Shown: piece after piece, positions 48,063 to 59,649 of the stretch
How positions within the stretch are numbered: position 1 is the stretch's first letter
Layout: every line of letters begins with the position of its first letter
From: Proteles cristata cristata
Lineage: Eukaryota; Chordata; Mammalia; Carnivora; Hyaenidae
Reading direction: 5' to 3'
Length of the DNA: 64,000 nt
NCBI GenBank assembly: GCA_017311185.1
Contig: JAESUZ010003531.1
Span: forward strand, 248,001-312,000
Notes under the pieces: model-generated
What the model saw: only the letters and a program-made list of their open reading frames with translations
What the model was told of the DNA's origin: nothing
The model's database searches: none
Translations under genes and position numbers: made by a program

Positions 48063-49016
48063 TTATTGAAACAACTTCATTTGAATAGTTTTCCTAAGAG
48101 CCCCTGTCAGATGACTATTCCTTAGACTATAGATGAAAGGGTTTAATAAGGGAGTAATCACAGTGTACATGATAGCTGCTGCTTTGTCTCTTTCAGCTAT
48201 GTGGGAGTTGGAGGGACATAAATAAACGCCAATTATTGTACCGAAAAACAAGAGGACCACACATATGTGAGAAAAACATGTGGAGAATGCTTTAAACTTC
48301 CCTATGGTCGATGGCATTCTGACTATAGAATAACCAATGAGTATGTAAGAAACTAAAATACAGATGAGGCTTACAACCACCACCAATCCCCCCTCAATAA
48401 AAATAAATAACTCATTGATATGGGTATCTGAACAGGACAATTTTAGCAGTGGTCCAATATCACAGAAGAACTGAGGAATTTTGTTATCCTCACAGAAAGA
48501 TAATTGAAGAAATAAAATGGTGTGTATCTGTGCACTCAGAATTGCGAAAATGCAGGAGCTAGCCACCAGACAAGCACAAAATTTGGGAGTCATAATGGAT
48601 AAATAGGACAAAGGAAGGCAGATGGCCACAAAACGGTCATAAGACATAATAGGGAGAAGTAAGGTTTCCACCCCCGAAAAGCAGATAAATAGGTACATTT
48701 GTATCATGCAGTTATTAAATGAGATAGTAGTATTTCCTGTCTGGATGTCTACAAGCATTTTGGGAACAGTAGTGGAAGACAAACAGAGGTCAATCAAGGA
48801 TAAATTGCTAAGGAAATAATACATAGGGGAGTGAAAGCAAACATTTGATATACATGTTAGGATTACCAGAAGGTTTCCAACCACGGTGGTCAGGTAAATG
48901 AAGAGAAGCAGGAAAAACAGGAGTGGCTGTTTGGCTGGATCATCAGAAAATGTCGTGAGGATGAATTCCAAAAAGTTGGTTTGGTTTAACTTCTTTATAA
49001 ATTCTATCATCTGCAT
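48063..49016 (-). CDS. Olfactory receptor, class II, family 1/7-like, intact single coding exon
   Basis: This is a seven-transmembrane odorant receptor that would act in the cilia of olfactory neurons and couple to the olfactory G protein. The frame is open for 317 codons and ends in TAA, which is usual OR length. Visible landmarks are N-glycosylation site NQT at 11-13, GN in TM1 (47-48), PMYYFLSNLS (64-73), the TM3-end motif MSYDRFVAIC (124-133), the cysteine pair C103/C185, SY (223-224), KAFSTCFSH (242-250) and PLLNPFIYSLRN (289-300). Family 1 and 7 receptors share the SDDP, TVPKML and FCDIGPLLKLSCSDTH style segments, so I place it there without naming a member. The N-terminus is about seven residues longer than usual before NQT; the first Met was chosen because it is the only upstream in-frame ATG besides Met3. 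OR coding regions are normally one exon with upstream noncoding exons, which cannot be placed here. It lies between two OR pseudogenes. Confidence 0.95.
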   Translation of the reverse strand: MQMIEFIKKLNQTNFLEFILTTFSDDPAKQPLLFFLLLFIYLTTVVGNLLVILTCISNVCFHSPMYYFLSNLSLIDLCLSSTTVPKMLVDIQTGNTTISFNNCMIQMYLFICFSGVETLLLPIMSYDRFVAICLPLSYLSIMTPKFCACLVASSCIFAILSAQIHTILFLQLSFCEDNKIPQFFCDIGPLLKLSCSDTHINELFIFIEGGLVVVVSLICILVSYILIGYSIVRMPSTIGKFKAFSTCFSHICVVLLFFGTIIGVYLCPSNSHIAERDKAAAIMYTVITPLLNPFIYSLRNSHLTGALRKTIQMKLFQ

Positions 49017-49910
49017 GTAACTCTTGTGATAAATATAGCAGTATTATTTTCATCAAACAGAATTAATCAGGTCATCAACCCATGTGAGCTGTTCACTCTG
49101 AAAATAGTATAATTAAGTTTTATTGGAGGATATGGTGTGGTTATGGTTTATTATCATCAAATTGGTTCAAAAATAATTTTATTCTCTATTAACATTTTAT
49201 CACATTCAAACTATTATATACATTATCTAACTTATTTTAATTTATGTCACTTGGAAATATTATCCTTGTTGACTGAAAAAGAAATGGAGACATAAGAATT
49301 TAAGATTTATGCTCATGATTATAAAGTTATAAACAAGTGGAACTTATATTTCAACAGTTTTCCTCACTAAATGTTCTTTTTCTATTCACAAGGGGTTTAA
49401 ATTTCACAATGAAAATGCTAAACACAAAAATATTTAGACCTGGTTGCTTTTGTATTTATATAAAAAGTAAGAGTTATGATCTCCATTCAACTTTCGTTTT
49501 ACTTTACTATCTCCAAAAGAGTCATTTTAGATAATTGTAGATCTGTGTCCCAGAGTCCTTTGTCTTTATCATAATAATCAAACCATAGCAATGTAATCAC
49601 CCGTTAATGTATGCTTCTCTCATTAACGTGCAAAACACTGGGTAATAAAGTCTATGTCATGTCTACTCCTATATCACAGTCTTCTAAAAGACATTGGCAT
49701 ATGATAGAACTAAATAACGTAGACTTAATGGAATAATTTGATGAATAATTCACAAAACAAAATAATTAGTGTCATGAAACTATAGCCATGTGTTCCCATG
49801 TTCAGAAAAGAATGAGTAAGTGATTTATAAAAATAAATAGGTGTAATACATAAACTTTGATTGTCTCCATTTATGAGAGTAAATTCATACCAGAAAATTA
49901 TTAATTAGAA
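49017..49910. other. 5' flank of the intact OR
   Basis: AT-rich, with no gene or repeat recognised. Any noncoding 5' exon and promoter of the OR should lie here or further right; a weak acceptor-like TTTATCACAAG/AG lies 6 bases before the ATG on minus. Confidence 0.4.
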
Positions 49911-49924
49911 AGTAAATTATTTAA

Positions 49925-50144
49925 GGGGCGCCTGGGTGGCTTAGTCGGTTAAGCGTCCGACTTTTGCTTAGGTCATGATCTCGCGGTTCGTGGGTTCGAG
50001 CCCCGCGTCGGGCTCTGTGCTAACAGCTCAGAGCCTGGAGCTTCTTCGAAGTCTGGGTCTCTCTCTCTCTCTCTGTTCCTCCCCTGCTCGCACTCTGTCT
50101 CTCTCTCTGTCTCAAAACTAAAGATTAAAAAAATTTTAAAAAAA
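49925..50144 (+). mobile_element. SINE with mixed-subfamily sequence
   Basis: The head is the TTAGTCGG / GCTTAGG variant, while the body after GGGCTCTGTGCT is the AACAGCTCAGAGCC variant with CTCAAAACTAAAG tail. TSD AGTAAATTATTTAA / AGTTAATTATTTAA at 49911-49924 and 50145-50158. Confidence 0.95.
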
Positions 50145-50170
50145 AGTTAATTATTTAAAATGTATCAATA

Positions 50171-51073
50171 TAGATTTTTGATATCTAAAAGGAACTCACC
50201 AAACTCCACACCCGAAAAACAAACAACTCAGTGAAAACATGGGCAGAAGGTATGAACAGACACCTCTCCAAAGAGGACATCCAGATGGCCAACAGACACA
50301 TGAAACGATGCTCAGCATCCCTCCTCATCAGGGAAACACAAATCAAAACCACATTGAGATACCACCTCACACCAGTCAGAGTGGCTAAAATGAGCAAATC
50401 AGAGAACTCTAGATGCTGGCGAGGATGTGGAGAAATGGGCACCCTCCTACACTGTTGGTGGGAATGTAAACTGGGACAGCCCCTCTGGAAAACAGTGTGG
50501 AGGTTCCTCAGGAAACTAACAATAGAATTCCCCTATGACCCTGCAATAGCACTGCTAGGAATTTACCCAAGGGATACAGAAATGCTGATGCATAGGAGCA
50601 CATGTACCCCAATGTTCATAGCAGCACTCTCAACAATAGCCAAAACATGGAAAGAGCCTAAGTGTCCATCAACAGATGAATGGATCAAGAAGATGTGGTT
50701 TATCTATATGATGGAATACTACATGGCAATGAGAAACCATGAAATCTGGCCATGTGTAGGTACATGGATGGACCTTGAGGGTGTTATGCTGAGTGAAATA
50801 AGTCAGGCAGAGAAGGACAAATATCATATGTTTGCACGTATAGGAGGATTAGGAGGAAATTAACGGGGGACCATGGGGGAGAAGAAGGGGGGAAATGGTG
50901 AGGGAAAGAGAGAGAGGCAAACCATGAGAGACTCTTGAATGCTGAGAAGAAACTGAGGACTGATGGATGTGGGGGGGGGGAGATGGGCATGGAGGAGGGC
51001 ACTTGTGGGAATGAGCCCTGGGTGTTATATGGAAACCAATTTGACAATAAACTATTTGTAAAAAAAAAAAAAA
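50171..51073 (+). mobile_element. Young 5'-truncated L1 with open ORF2 C-terminus
   Basis: About 0.9 kb: ORF2 C-terminus open from 50189 to TAA at 50861-50863 (224 codons), with [58 protein letters not shown] and [18 protein letters not shown] purine-rich 3'UTR with G-runs (50971-50980) follows, then AATAAA near 51048 and a poly-A to 51073. TSD GTATCAATA at 50162-50170 and 51074-51082. It cannot move by itself because the endonuclease and RT are absent. Confidence 0.96.
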
Positions 51074-51457
51074 GTATCAATAAAATTACATAATTCCATG
51101 TGAAAAACCCAGAGAGAAAAGACTTCAAAGATTATTAGTCCTGTAGCTCTGAAATAAATATTTCTCATTGACAGTTTTCTGATTCACAGAAGATTAAATA
51201 AAATAATTATTTTAATATTAAACATATATCATCTGTTTGAATTAATGATCCTTATAAAATATGATAAATATAAAACTACTACAATGTGTTGTAAGAACAA
51301 TAGCCCACAACTCTCAATTTCATGATGGAAATATATTGAATAAAACATATATTACATTATATCCAAAAGTAGCATAAGTATGGAAATAACTATACAGAGT
51401 GAATATGAAGATCAGACATCCTACCATTCATGTTATTTAGGTCTACCTTGTTGAAGA

Positions 51458-51686
51458 ATTTTTTTTTTTAATTTTTTAATGTTTTATTTATTTCTAGGAG
51501 AGAGAGAGAGAGAGAGAGCGTGAGCAGGGGAGGGCCAGAGAGAGAGGGAGCCACAGACTGAAACAGGCTCCAGGCTCTGAGCTGGAAGTCAGCACAGAGC
51601 CCAACGCGGGGCTCTAACCCACGAACCGCGAGATCATGACCCAAGCGAAAGTCGGACGCTTAACCGACTAAGCCACCCAGGCACCC
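51458..51686 (-). mobile_element. Young SINEC_Fc-type SINE
   Basis: Perfect 15-bp TSD CTACCTTGTTGAAGA at 51443-51457 and 51687-51701; long GA run in the CT-rich part. Confidence 0.97.
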
Positions 51687-51701
51687 CTACCTTGTTGAAG
51701 A

Positions 51702-52778
51702 TTTTGACTACATTCTTACAGTTGAACATGAGGTTTATTTTTTGTGTAACTTAGTGCTCTTGGGGTGGATAGAAGCTGAGCTTGAAATGTATAATATATC
51801 AGTTCCAAGAAACTGTAAAGTGTGTGACATTTTGTCATATAGTTTTGTCAAAAGACTTCTTACAAAAAAACAAATGTAACCAGAACCTCTGTTTTTTCTC
51901 AGATCATCCTGGGTGTATAAATTCATTATTGCTTTTTAAAAATATATCAGGGGTATTTGGAGGCCTTAGAGCTAATATGTCTTTGGAAACTACAATGATT
52001 TGTCTTATATTTATTGACACAAAGGTATTTTCCAAACATAGGCAATTGTATGGTCCTACTGAAACACAACTATGTCTAAAAAAGAAAGACTAAGTGCTCA
52101 TCATTGGATCGATCGCATAAGAAGATAGAGTCAAACTCCCATATTAAAGATTAAAAACCTCAAAATTAGAAACTTCAAAGGATATTATATAATTCTAGTA
52201 CCCATGGAGCCAGTGAAAAAATATATACCTTCTAATTATATTTATGGATGAAATCACTTTTGTTCTGTTCACTTATCAGGCCTTGGGTGGAGACGCTCTC
52301 TCTCAAATATCATTCTCAATCCCTTGTATAGATGAAGTATGTAATATTTATTGCATAGGATCATGAGTATATCATGAATATTTAGTAAATGCATAGTAGT
52401 ACCAAATATTGTATGTGTTGCTTGCATAGTTGTGTTTCATGACATAAATATATTATTTGAAATGTTGAATTTACCATATAAACTAAGTTGGTATTGTATA
52501 GATGTTTTGTAGTCTCATCAGCATAAAATCTATTAGCAGTTTATCTCATATTACAAAAACCAGAAATTCAAAAATGTGTAAGTCATATACATTTGAATAT
52601 GTTTACAATAGCTACACTTATAGAAATAGACTGTTAGAAGAACTTTAATTTCAACATTCTTTTAAAACTGAAAACTAAAAACCACAACTGTAGGTTTTGG
52701 ACAATAAATAGTACCAATACCTCTAAGCCTTATTAGAATTTGTGTAGACATCAGTGCACTAAACATCTAGATAAATTT

Positions 52779-52815
<37 letters not shown>

Positions 52816-52974
52816 CATCTAAAGTCAACTGCTACAATGGAAGCGAGTACTCATTTTATAAATTCTGAAATTCCCCACATGGAGATTATATGAATCATAT
52901 GCAGTCAGTGATGGGGACATTGGCAAAAATATGAAATAACTCACCTAGATTAATGTAATGTTTTCGATGCTTTT
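51702..52974. other. AT-rich noncoding DNA
   Basis: No gene recognised. A 103-codon open frame on plus (51782-52093) has no family features or coding composition. (AC)16 lies at 52782-52814. Confidence 0.5.
52782..52814. repeat. (AC)16 microsatellite
   Basis: Uninterrupted, so likely length-variable among individuals. Confidence 0.97.
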
Positions 52975-52991
52975 AAAATAATTTCACTTCT

Positions 52992-53206
52992 GGGGCGCCT
53001 GGGTGGCTTAGTCGGTTAAGTGTCCGACTTTCGCTTAGGTCATGATCTCGCGGTTCGTGTGTTCGAGCCCCGCGTCGGGCTTTGTGCTGACTGCCAGCTC
53101 GGAGCCTGGAGCCTATTTCAGTCTGTGACTCCCTCTCTCTGACCCTCCCCTGCTCAGCTGTCTCTCTCTCTCTCATAGAAAAAAATAAAAAATTAAAAAA
53201 TTAAAA
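52992..53206 (+). mobile_element. Young SINEC_Fc-type SINE
   Basis: Perfect 17-bp TSD AAAATAATTTCACTTCT at 52975-52991 and 53207-53223. Confidence 0.97.
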
Positions 53207-53223
53207 AAAATAATTTCACTTCT

Positions 53224-54365
53224 GATTCATCCCAAGAACAAAATGGGTTGAATAGATCCACCAATTTAGTCTTCTGTAGCACTGATAAAGCTTGCTCATG
53301 ATGAGTTAATAGTTGAACATAATAATGTAACTGAGGAATGTAGGACTAAATGATGTAAGTAAGGAAGCATGTAGAACATTTACATCTTCTTAGGTAGCTT
53401 CCAGGACATAGTCTGTTCAGTTCCCCATGAAAAAGGGATACTAAGCAGATATTTAATATCAGTTGTGCACCCCAGAGACATTTTCTCTTGAGGACAATGA
53501 AGAGTTATAATTTTATTCCTTCTTTTTGTTATATTCACAGTAACCCAACTATAGAATTTTTCACCATAGAGATAGGGAAATTGTTAAATTTCCCAAGAGT
53601 TTCAATTAACATATTCTCTAAAGTACAATATCAGATATGAAATGATAGTAATATCACCTGATGGTCTGAGCTCTACTCGATTATAATTTGTTCCTTATGA
53701 GTAAATAAATGCCCTCTATCCAAATTAGGCTGTGTTATTATTTTTCCTCTTATCTACAATGTTCTAAGTTTGACATGGCATATTTATCCAAGAGTAATTA
53801 CACCCTTTATAGAATTTATTTCTTCTCTTCTGAACTTGTTTAAATTTGGGATAAAAGCTCTACAGTAAAGGCTACATATATGGTTTACCCCAGAGCTTCC
53901 AAGACTTTGTAGAAAACTAGAAAATTACCCTCTATTAAAGTGTGTGCAAATTTGGGAAACAAAGTAGTAAATATTGCATTGAAACTATTGAAATATAACG
54001 AAAAACTGTATTTTATGGTATTTAAAGCTTGGATTTACTTGGGCATGCCCTTCCTTACTTATTACCTCACTTAAATGAAATTAGTGACTGTTGGCATTAT
54101 CAAGCAATATATTTTCAAATATTTCTGCTTTGTCATTATTTCCATTTTTTCTTCTAAACATTCTTTTTAGTTAACAACGTTTATAATTTATATATTTATA
54201 ATTTTTGTAGTTTTGTGTTCTACCCTGAGCAATATTTAGGGTGATTTTCTCAATGTTATTTTACATATCACTATCTACAAATAATTATTTAGGATAGATC
54301 TTAAACCATATAAAATCATAAAACAATTAAATGTTTATGTACATGTATTCTGCAATTAAAATATT
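53224..54365. other. AT-rich noncoding DNA
   Basis: No gene or repeat recognised. Confidence 0.5.
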
Positions 54366-54774
54366 TACTAGTATTGCTTAAGCTTTATTAAAGTATAATT
54401 AACATACAACATTAAGTAAGTTTAAGGTGTACAACATGACAACCTGATACATTTATATATTACAAAATAATTACCATAGTAAAATTAGTTCAGGCATCTG
54501 TCACATCACAAAATTACATTTGTGTGTGTGTGGGGGGGTAAGAACATTTTATATTTACTCACAGCAGCTTTCCATATATAACACTATTGTTAACTATACT
54601 CACTGTGCTGTGTATTTGGTCCCCAACACCTATTTATAGTACATATAACTGGGAGTCTGTACCTTTTGACCAGCATCTCCAATTTAGTACAACCTCTCAG
54701 CTCCTGGCAACCAGCATTTCGCACTCTGTATCTATGAGCTCAGCTTTTAAAATTTCTGTTTTTAAGAGTTAAAA

Positions 54775-55055
54775 ACTACAATTCAACCAAGTAAATATGA
54801 AAATTTATTTGGCTTTATTAAGTGATTCATGAAATGGGGCAGCATCCCATCTAACAAGTAGAGGACAGCTCCAAAGGTCTACCAAAAGGGAAGGAAATTT
54901 AAAAGTTTGGCAAGAAAGTCATAAACAGAAAAGAAAAAGAAAAGATTATTTTAGAGGAACTTACTTTCATTTGGAATAGTTGGTTTTAATATGTGTATTA
55001 TTTGATCTTATGGAGGATAGAAAACATCTTTGCTCTGCTGCTGACTAGAAAATTC

Positions 55056-55103
<48 letters not shown>

Positions 55104-55154
55104 ATGCGCTCTGACCAGAAGATTATTGACTAAGATTACACTTGTGGGGGAGTT
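54775..55154. mobile_element. Unidentified insertion, possibly LTR-derived, in L1M
   Basis: The L1M 3'UTR is interrupted by about 380 bp of non-L1 sequence that includes TCATGAAATGGGGCAGCA, TAGAGGACAGCTCC and a (TG)23 repeat. The look is that of a solo LTR fragment, but no family, TG..CA ends or TSD were confirmed. Confidence 0.35.
55057..55102. repeat. (TG)23 microsatellite
   Basis: Longest dinucleotide repeat in the window, 46 bp and uninterrupted. Confidence 0.98.
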
Positions 55155-55168
55155 AGAAATTCCTATTA

Positions 55169-55378
55169 CAAGGACGCCTGGGTGGCTTAGTCGGTTAAGC
55201 GTCCGACTTTTGCTTAGTTCATGATCTCGCGGTTCGTGGGTTCGAGCCCCGTGTCGGGCTCTGTGCTGACTGCCAGCTCAGAGCCTGGAGCCTGTTTCAG
55301 TCTGTGACACCCTCTCTCTCTGACCCTCCCCTGCTCACTCTTTCTCTCTCCTAGAAATAAATAAAACATTTAAAAAAA
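55169..55378 (+). mobile_element. Young SINEC_Fc-type SINE
   Basis: Perfect 14-bp TSD AGAAATTCCTATTA at 55155-55168 and 55379-55392. Confidence 0.97.
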
Positions 55379-56004
55379 AGAAATTCCTATTATATTCAGT
55401 ATGAGTTCATTCAGTATTTGTCTTCTATATTTACCTTTCTTACTACATTTAGAGTAATGCCCTCCAGGTCTATCCATGTTATTGAAAATGGCAGGATTTC
55501 CTTCTTTTAACGCATAACAATTTATATCTATGTGGACATATATAGATTCCTCTACATATCATATATCATAATAGAAGCTTATGTTGTTTTTTAAAGTTTA
55601 TGCTTTGTTTGGTTTATGTTCATGTATGTTTTGTTTATGTTTTGGGTATCATTTATGTTTTATTTTGACTAATACTTCAATGAACATGGACATGGAACTA
55701 TATCTTCGAATTAGTGTTAGTAGTTATATACTCTTTTATTTTCGTCCTTGACAACTCTTGCTATTTCTGGCATCTCTTGTCTTAATTTAGAGATATTCCA
55801 ATAGTTGTGAGATATTATAAATCGTTTTTATTACATTTCCCTGATGATTGGTAATGTTGCGCATCTTTTTATTTGTCTGACACTGTCTGCCTCCTTTTAA
55901 ACAATGTCTAACTTCTCTGACCATTTTTTAATTGGATTATTTGTCTCTTTTTTGCTATTGATTTGTATATGTTTCCTATATATTTTAGACATTAACCTCA
56001 CAAC

Positions 56005-56077
56005 AGATAGATGTTGTATACATATTTCCCATTGTATACGAGATAGATGTTGTATACATATTTTCCCATTGTATACT
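56005..56077. repeat. 36-bp tandem duplication within L1M
   Basis: Unit AGATAGATGTTGTATACATA and the following 16-17 bases occur twice (56005-56040, 56041-56077), differing by an extra T and the last base. Confidence 0.95.
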
Positions 56078-56426
56078 GTGCACTTTTTTTCCTGGTGGTG
56101 ATTGTTTCTATTGCTTTGCAGATACTTTCTAATTTGATATAGTTCCTCTTATTTAATTTTGTTTTTGTAGCCTTTGCCTTATGTGTCACAGCTAAAAAAT
56201 CATTGCTGACATCAATGTCAAAGTGCATTTTCTCTAATTTTTTTCTATCAGTTTTATGGCTTTCAACCTTACATCCATACTTTTCATACAATTTCAGTTT
56301 TTCCTTAGTGGTGTAAGATAGGTGTAACATTTTTTCTTGCATGTGAACACCCAACTTTCCGAACATCATCTGTTGGAGAAGATATCCTTTTATCCACTGA
56401 ATACCCTTGGACTCTTTGACAAATTT

Positions 56427-56797
56427 AATTATTTATTTATTTATTATTATTTTTTTTACACATAGTTTATTGTCAAATTGGCTTCCATATAACACCCAGT
56501 GCTCATCCCCACAAGTGCCCTCCTCCATGCCCATCTCCCCCCTACTCCCCACACCCATCAGTCCTCAGTTTCTTCTCAGCATTCAAGAGTCTCTCATGGT
56601 TTGCCTCTCTCTCTTTCCCCCACCACTTCCCCCCTTCTTCTCCCCCATGGTCCTCCATTAAGTTCCTCCTAATCCTCCTATACGTGCATACACATGATAT
56701 TTGTCCTTCTCTGCCTGACTTATTTCACTCAGCATAACACCCTCAAGGTCCATCCATGTTGCTACACATGGCCAGATTTCATTCTTTCTCATTGACA
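56427..56797 (-). mobile_element. Young 5'-truncated L1, ORF2 end and 3'UTR
   Basis: T-rich side at 56427-56457 (poly-A), 3'UTR, then the last ~45 ORF2 codons on minus ([20 protein letters not shown], ending GGLGGT before the stop). TSD TGACAAATTT at 56417-56426 and 56798-56807. Confidence 0.95.
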
Positions 56798-56807
56798 TGA
56801 CAAATTT

Positions 56808-56998
56808 CATTTTTTTAAGTTCATTTATTTTGAGAAAGAGAAAGAGCGTGGGAGAGGCAGAGACAGAGGATGATTCCCAAGCAGTCTCCACACTGTCAGC
56901 ACATAGCCCTGTGGGGCTCGAACTCACAAACCATGAGTCCATAACCTGAGTTGAAATCGAGAGTTAGATGCTTAGTCAACTCAGTTAGTCATGTGATC
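56808..56998 (-). mobile_element. Carnivore SINE, old, next to the young L1
   Basis: Diverged SINE on minus; the host L1M sequence CAAATTTTAATT resumes after it, so it was inserted before the neighbouring L1 used the same spot. Confidence 0.88.
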
Positions 56999-58025
56999 CT
57001 CCTTTGCCAAATTTTAATTGAATGTATGTGCATGGATTTATTTATAGGTTCCTGATTCTAGGTTCTCTTGCGTTATAGTTCTTTCTGTGCTAATATCATA
57101 TTGTTTTGATTAGTATAGTTTAATAATGCCATTTGAAATCAGGTAGGGTGATGCCTCCAGGTTGGTTCTTTTTTCTCATAATTGTTTTGCCTCTTTGGAT
57201 CTTCTTATGGTCCTATATGAATTTTATAGTTATATTGTTTTCCATTTTTGTGAAAAATGCCATTAGATTTTGATAAGGATTAAATGGAATCTATAGATGT
57301 TCTAGATAGTTTTTAAATTCAACTGTAACCATAATCTCCAATTAATTTTTCCAGTGAACAAGGGATATCTTTTTATTTACTTCATATTCTTCAATTGCCT
57401 TATTTAATGTTTTATTATTTCAGAGTTTAGATCTTTTATCTCCTTTTTTATTTCTTAGTTTTTTTATTGTGTTTGATACTATTGTACATGGCATTGCTTT
57501 ATTTTCCTATATTTCATTGTTAGTACCGAAACATGACTCAATATATATGTTTTGTATCATGTTAATTTCTTAAATTTATTTATTCTAATAGTTTTTGACA
57601 GAATTTGTAGGATTTCCTATATATAAAATCATGGCATCTTCAAATAGACAATTTTATAATTTGGATGCATTCTATTTATTTGTTTGTTTGTTTGTTTGTT
57701 TTGCTTCCCTAACTGCTTTAGCTAGAGTATTCAGCACTAATTTGAAAAGAAATGGGGAGTGAGCACACTTATCTTGTTCCTGAATTTATGGAAAATCATT
57801 CATCCTTTTAACTTTGAGTATGATGTCAGTTGTGGGCTTGTCATATAAGGCTTTTAATTTTTTAATTCATCTTGCTTCTATACTCAATTTGTTGAGCATT
57901 TATATCATGAAAGGATATCTCATTTTGTCAAATATTATTTCTGCATGTTCTGAGATGACATCATTTTTATCATTAATTTTATCATGGTATATCTTATGTT
58001 TATTAACTGACATATGTTGAACCAT

Positions 58026-58970
58026 CCTTTCAAATCATATAAAATACATCTTAACTAAATTTATTAAATAATTTGTCAGTGTACAGTTTTAGGTTCAGTA
58101 TTATTGTTTATAATTTTTCCCTCAATAATAAGGTTATAAAAATGGCCAGTATCTCCAAATAAAATCCCAGAAATCCACTTTCAAAGGAAACATGCTAATT
58201 CTTAATTTGGTGCAAACTAACTCACAAATTCATACTAGTTCTAGATTTGTGTTGTAATGTAGTCATTCATCTCTACTCAACAGAACTAATCTCATTGTGT
58301 GTTAGGTTGGTTAAATCTTTGGTTTTTGTTTACTTTGACTTAGACTCGTCAAATTTTACTATGAATCACAGACAAGAATTACACACATAGAATCCTGTTT
58401 CATTCAGTATTCACAAAGAAAAGAAAATATTTAGTACAAGGAGATGAAGATGAACACATACCTAGGGGGGAAAAAGCATTCCAGCGAGCGGAAGCATCAG
58501 GAACAAGGTATATTTGCCATCTGATCCCTGAGAACACTACATTTGAGTGGGATAATTCAAATATGAGAAGCACCAAGGGTGAAAAACAATGGAGAACACA
58601 GGGTTTGGCTTATCCTTGTGTGACCCAAGGAGACATTAGTACTGGTTCTACCCTTAGCCCTAAGCTTAGAATGAACTGAAAGAAAGAGAGGAAGGAAGCC
58701 AGTACACAATGTCTCTCCTGTGGCAGAATTGGAATGTCAGGTGATAGGGGTGTAACTCTGGTTGGTAGCAGAGTAATTCGTAGGAAGTGTTCAGTTCTTC
58801 TATATACTTTTAAGAACCAGAGAAATTTATAGCTGAGTTATTTAATATGGCTGAAAGAGAGAATATATTAATCCAAAATTACCAAGTAACACCCGGAACT
58901 ACTGGAAGAATAAAGTGAACATAATGCAGAAAAAATTGAGTTCAATACCAGGAAAACCTGAAAGTTTAAG
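58026..58970. other. Noncoding DNA
   Basis: No gene or clear repeat recognised in about 0.9 kb; slightly more mixed in composition than its flanks. Confidence 0.5.
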
Positions 58971-58983
58971 TTAAATAATTGCA

Positions 58984-59212
58984 GGGGGGTTGAGTGGCTC
59001 AGTCGGCTAAGAGACTGACTTTGGCTCAGGTCATGATCTCATGGTTCATGGGTTTGAGCCCCGCGTCTGGCTCTGTGCTGACTGCCAGCTCAGAGCCTAG
59101 AGCCTGTTTCAGATTCTGTATCTCCCTCTCTCTCTGACCATCCTCTGATGAAGCTCTCTCTCTCTCTTTCTCTCTCTCAGAAATAAATAAAAAACATTAA
59201 TTATTTTTAAAA
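58984..59212 (+). mobile_element. SINEC_Fc-type SINE
   Basis: Head GGTTGAGTGGCTCAGTCGG and intact B box TGGGTTTGAGCCCC; flanks share TTAAATAATT. Confidence 0.94.
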
Positions 59213-59649
59213 AATTAAATAATTATAAAATGAATATATAATGATACAAAGGTGTCATATATTTCCTAAATAAAAATGAAAATTCAATACTTTGCTTAAA
59301 TATTCTCTCCCCAAATCTGGTTTTAAAATGCTCAAGAAATAATGCTTTTTAAAGTTATTACATTAAAATGACACAGAAGCGAAAGATTATATATATTCTA
59401 AACTTATATAAACTAACATATATATAATATATATAAACTAAAAGAAGAAAAAAAACATTTAATCAAAAATTTCCAACACCCTAGTCCACTACATAAGTAG
59501 GAGAGTTAAATTTTGCCCTGGTACCTTGTTAGGCAACATATGACTGAATTTTGTGGACCTGACAAGGGAAATGGAGGTAGCTATTGGAAATAATTATTGT
59601 CAATAGAATTGTTCATTTTAATGGAATTTTACATAATTAAATTAAAAGA
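59213..59649. other. AT-rich noncoding DNA, 3' flank of the truncated OR relic
   Basis: No gene recognised; TA-rich stretch at 59390-59440. Confidence 0.5.

Larger units (their letters stand above)
54370..58025 (-). mobile_element. Old L1M: 3'UTR and ORF2 back to the RT, with nested insertions
   Basis: The 3'UTR (54370-54770) reads as the reverse of the L1M end with AAGTTTAAGGTGTACAACAT. It continues at 55395-56416 (ORF2 C-terminus) and 57000-58025 (RT, down to the conserved stretch GTGGGCTTGTCATATAAGGC and TCATTTTGTCAAATA). Interrupted by an unidentified block plus SINE (54775-55378) and by SINE plus L1 (56417-56998). Heavily decayed. Confidence 0.82.

Noticed and set aside
51782..52093. 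103-codon plus-strand ORF near the OR
   Set aside because: AT-driven composition, no motif and overlapping a minus-strand ORF of equal quality; length is compatible with chance.
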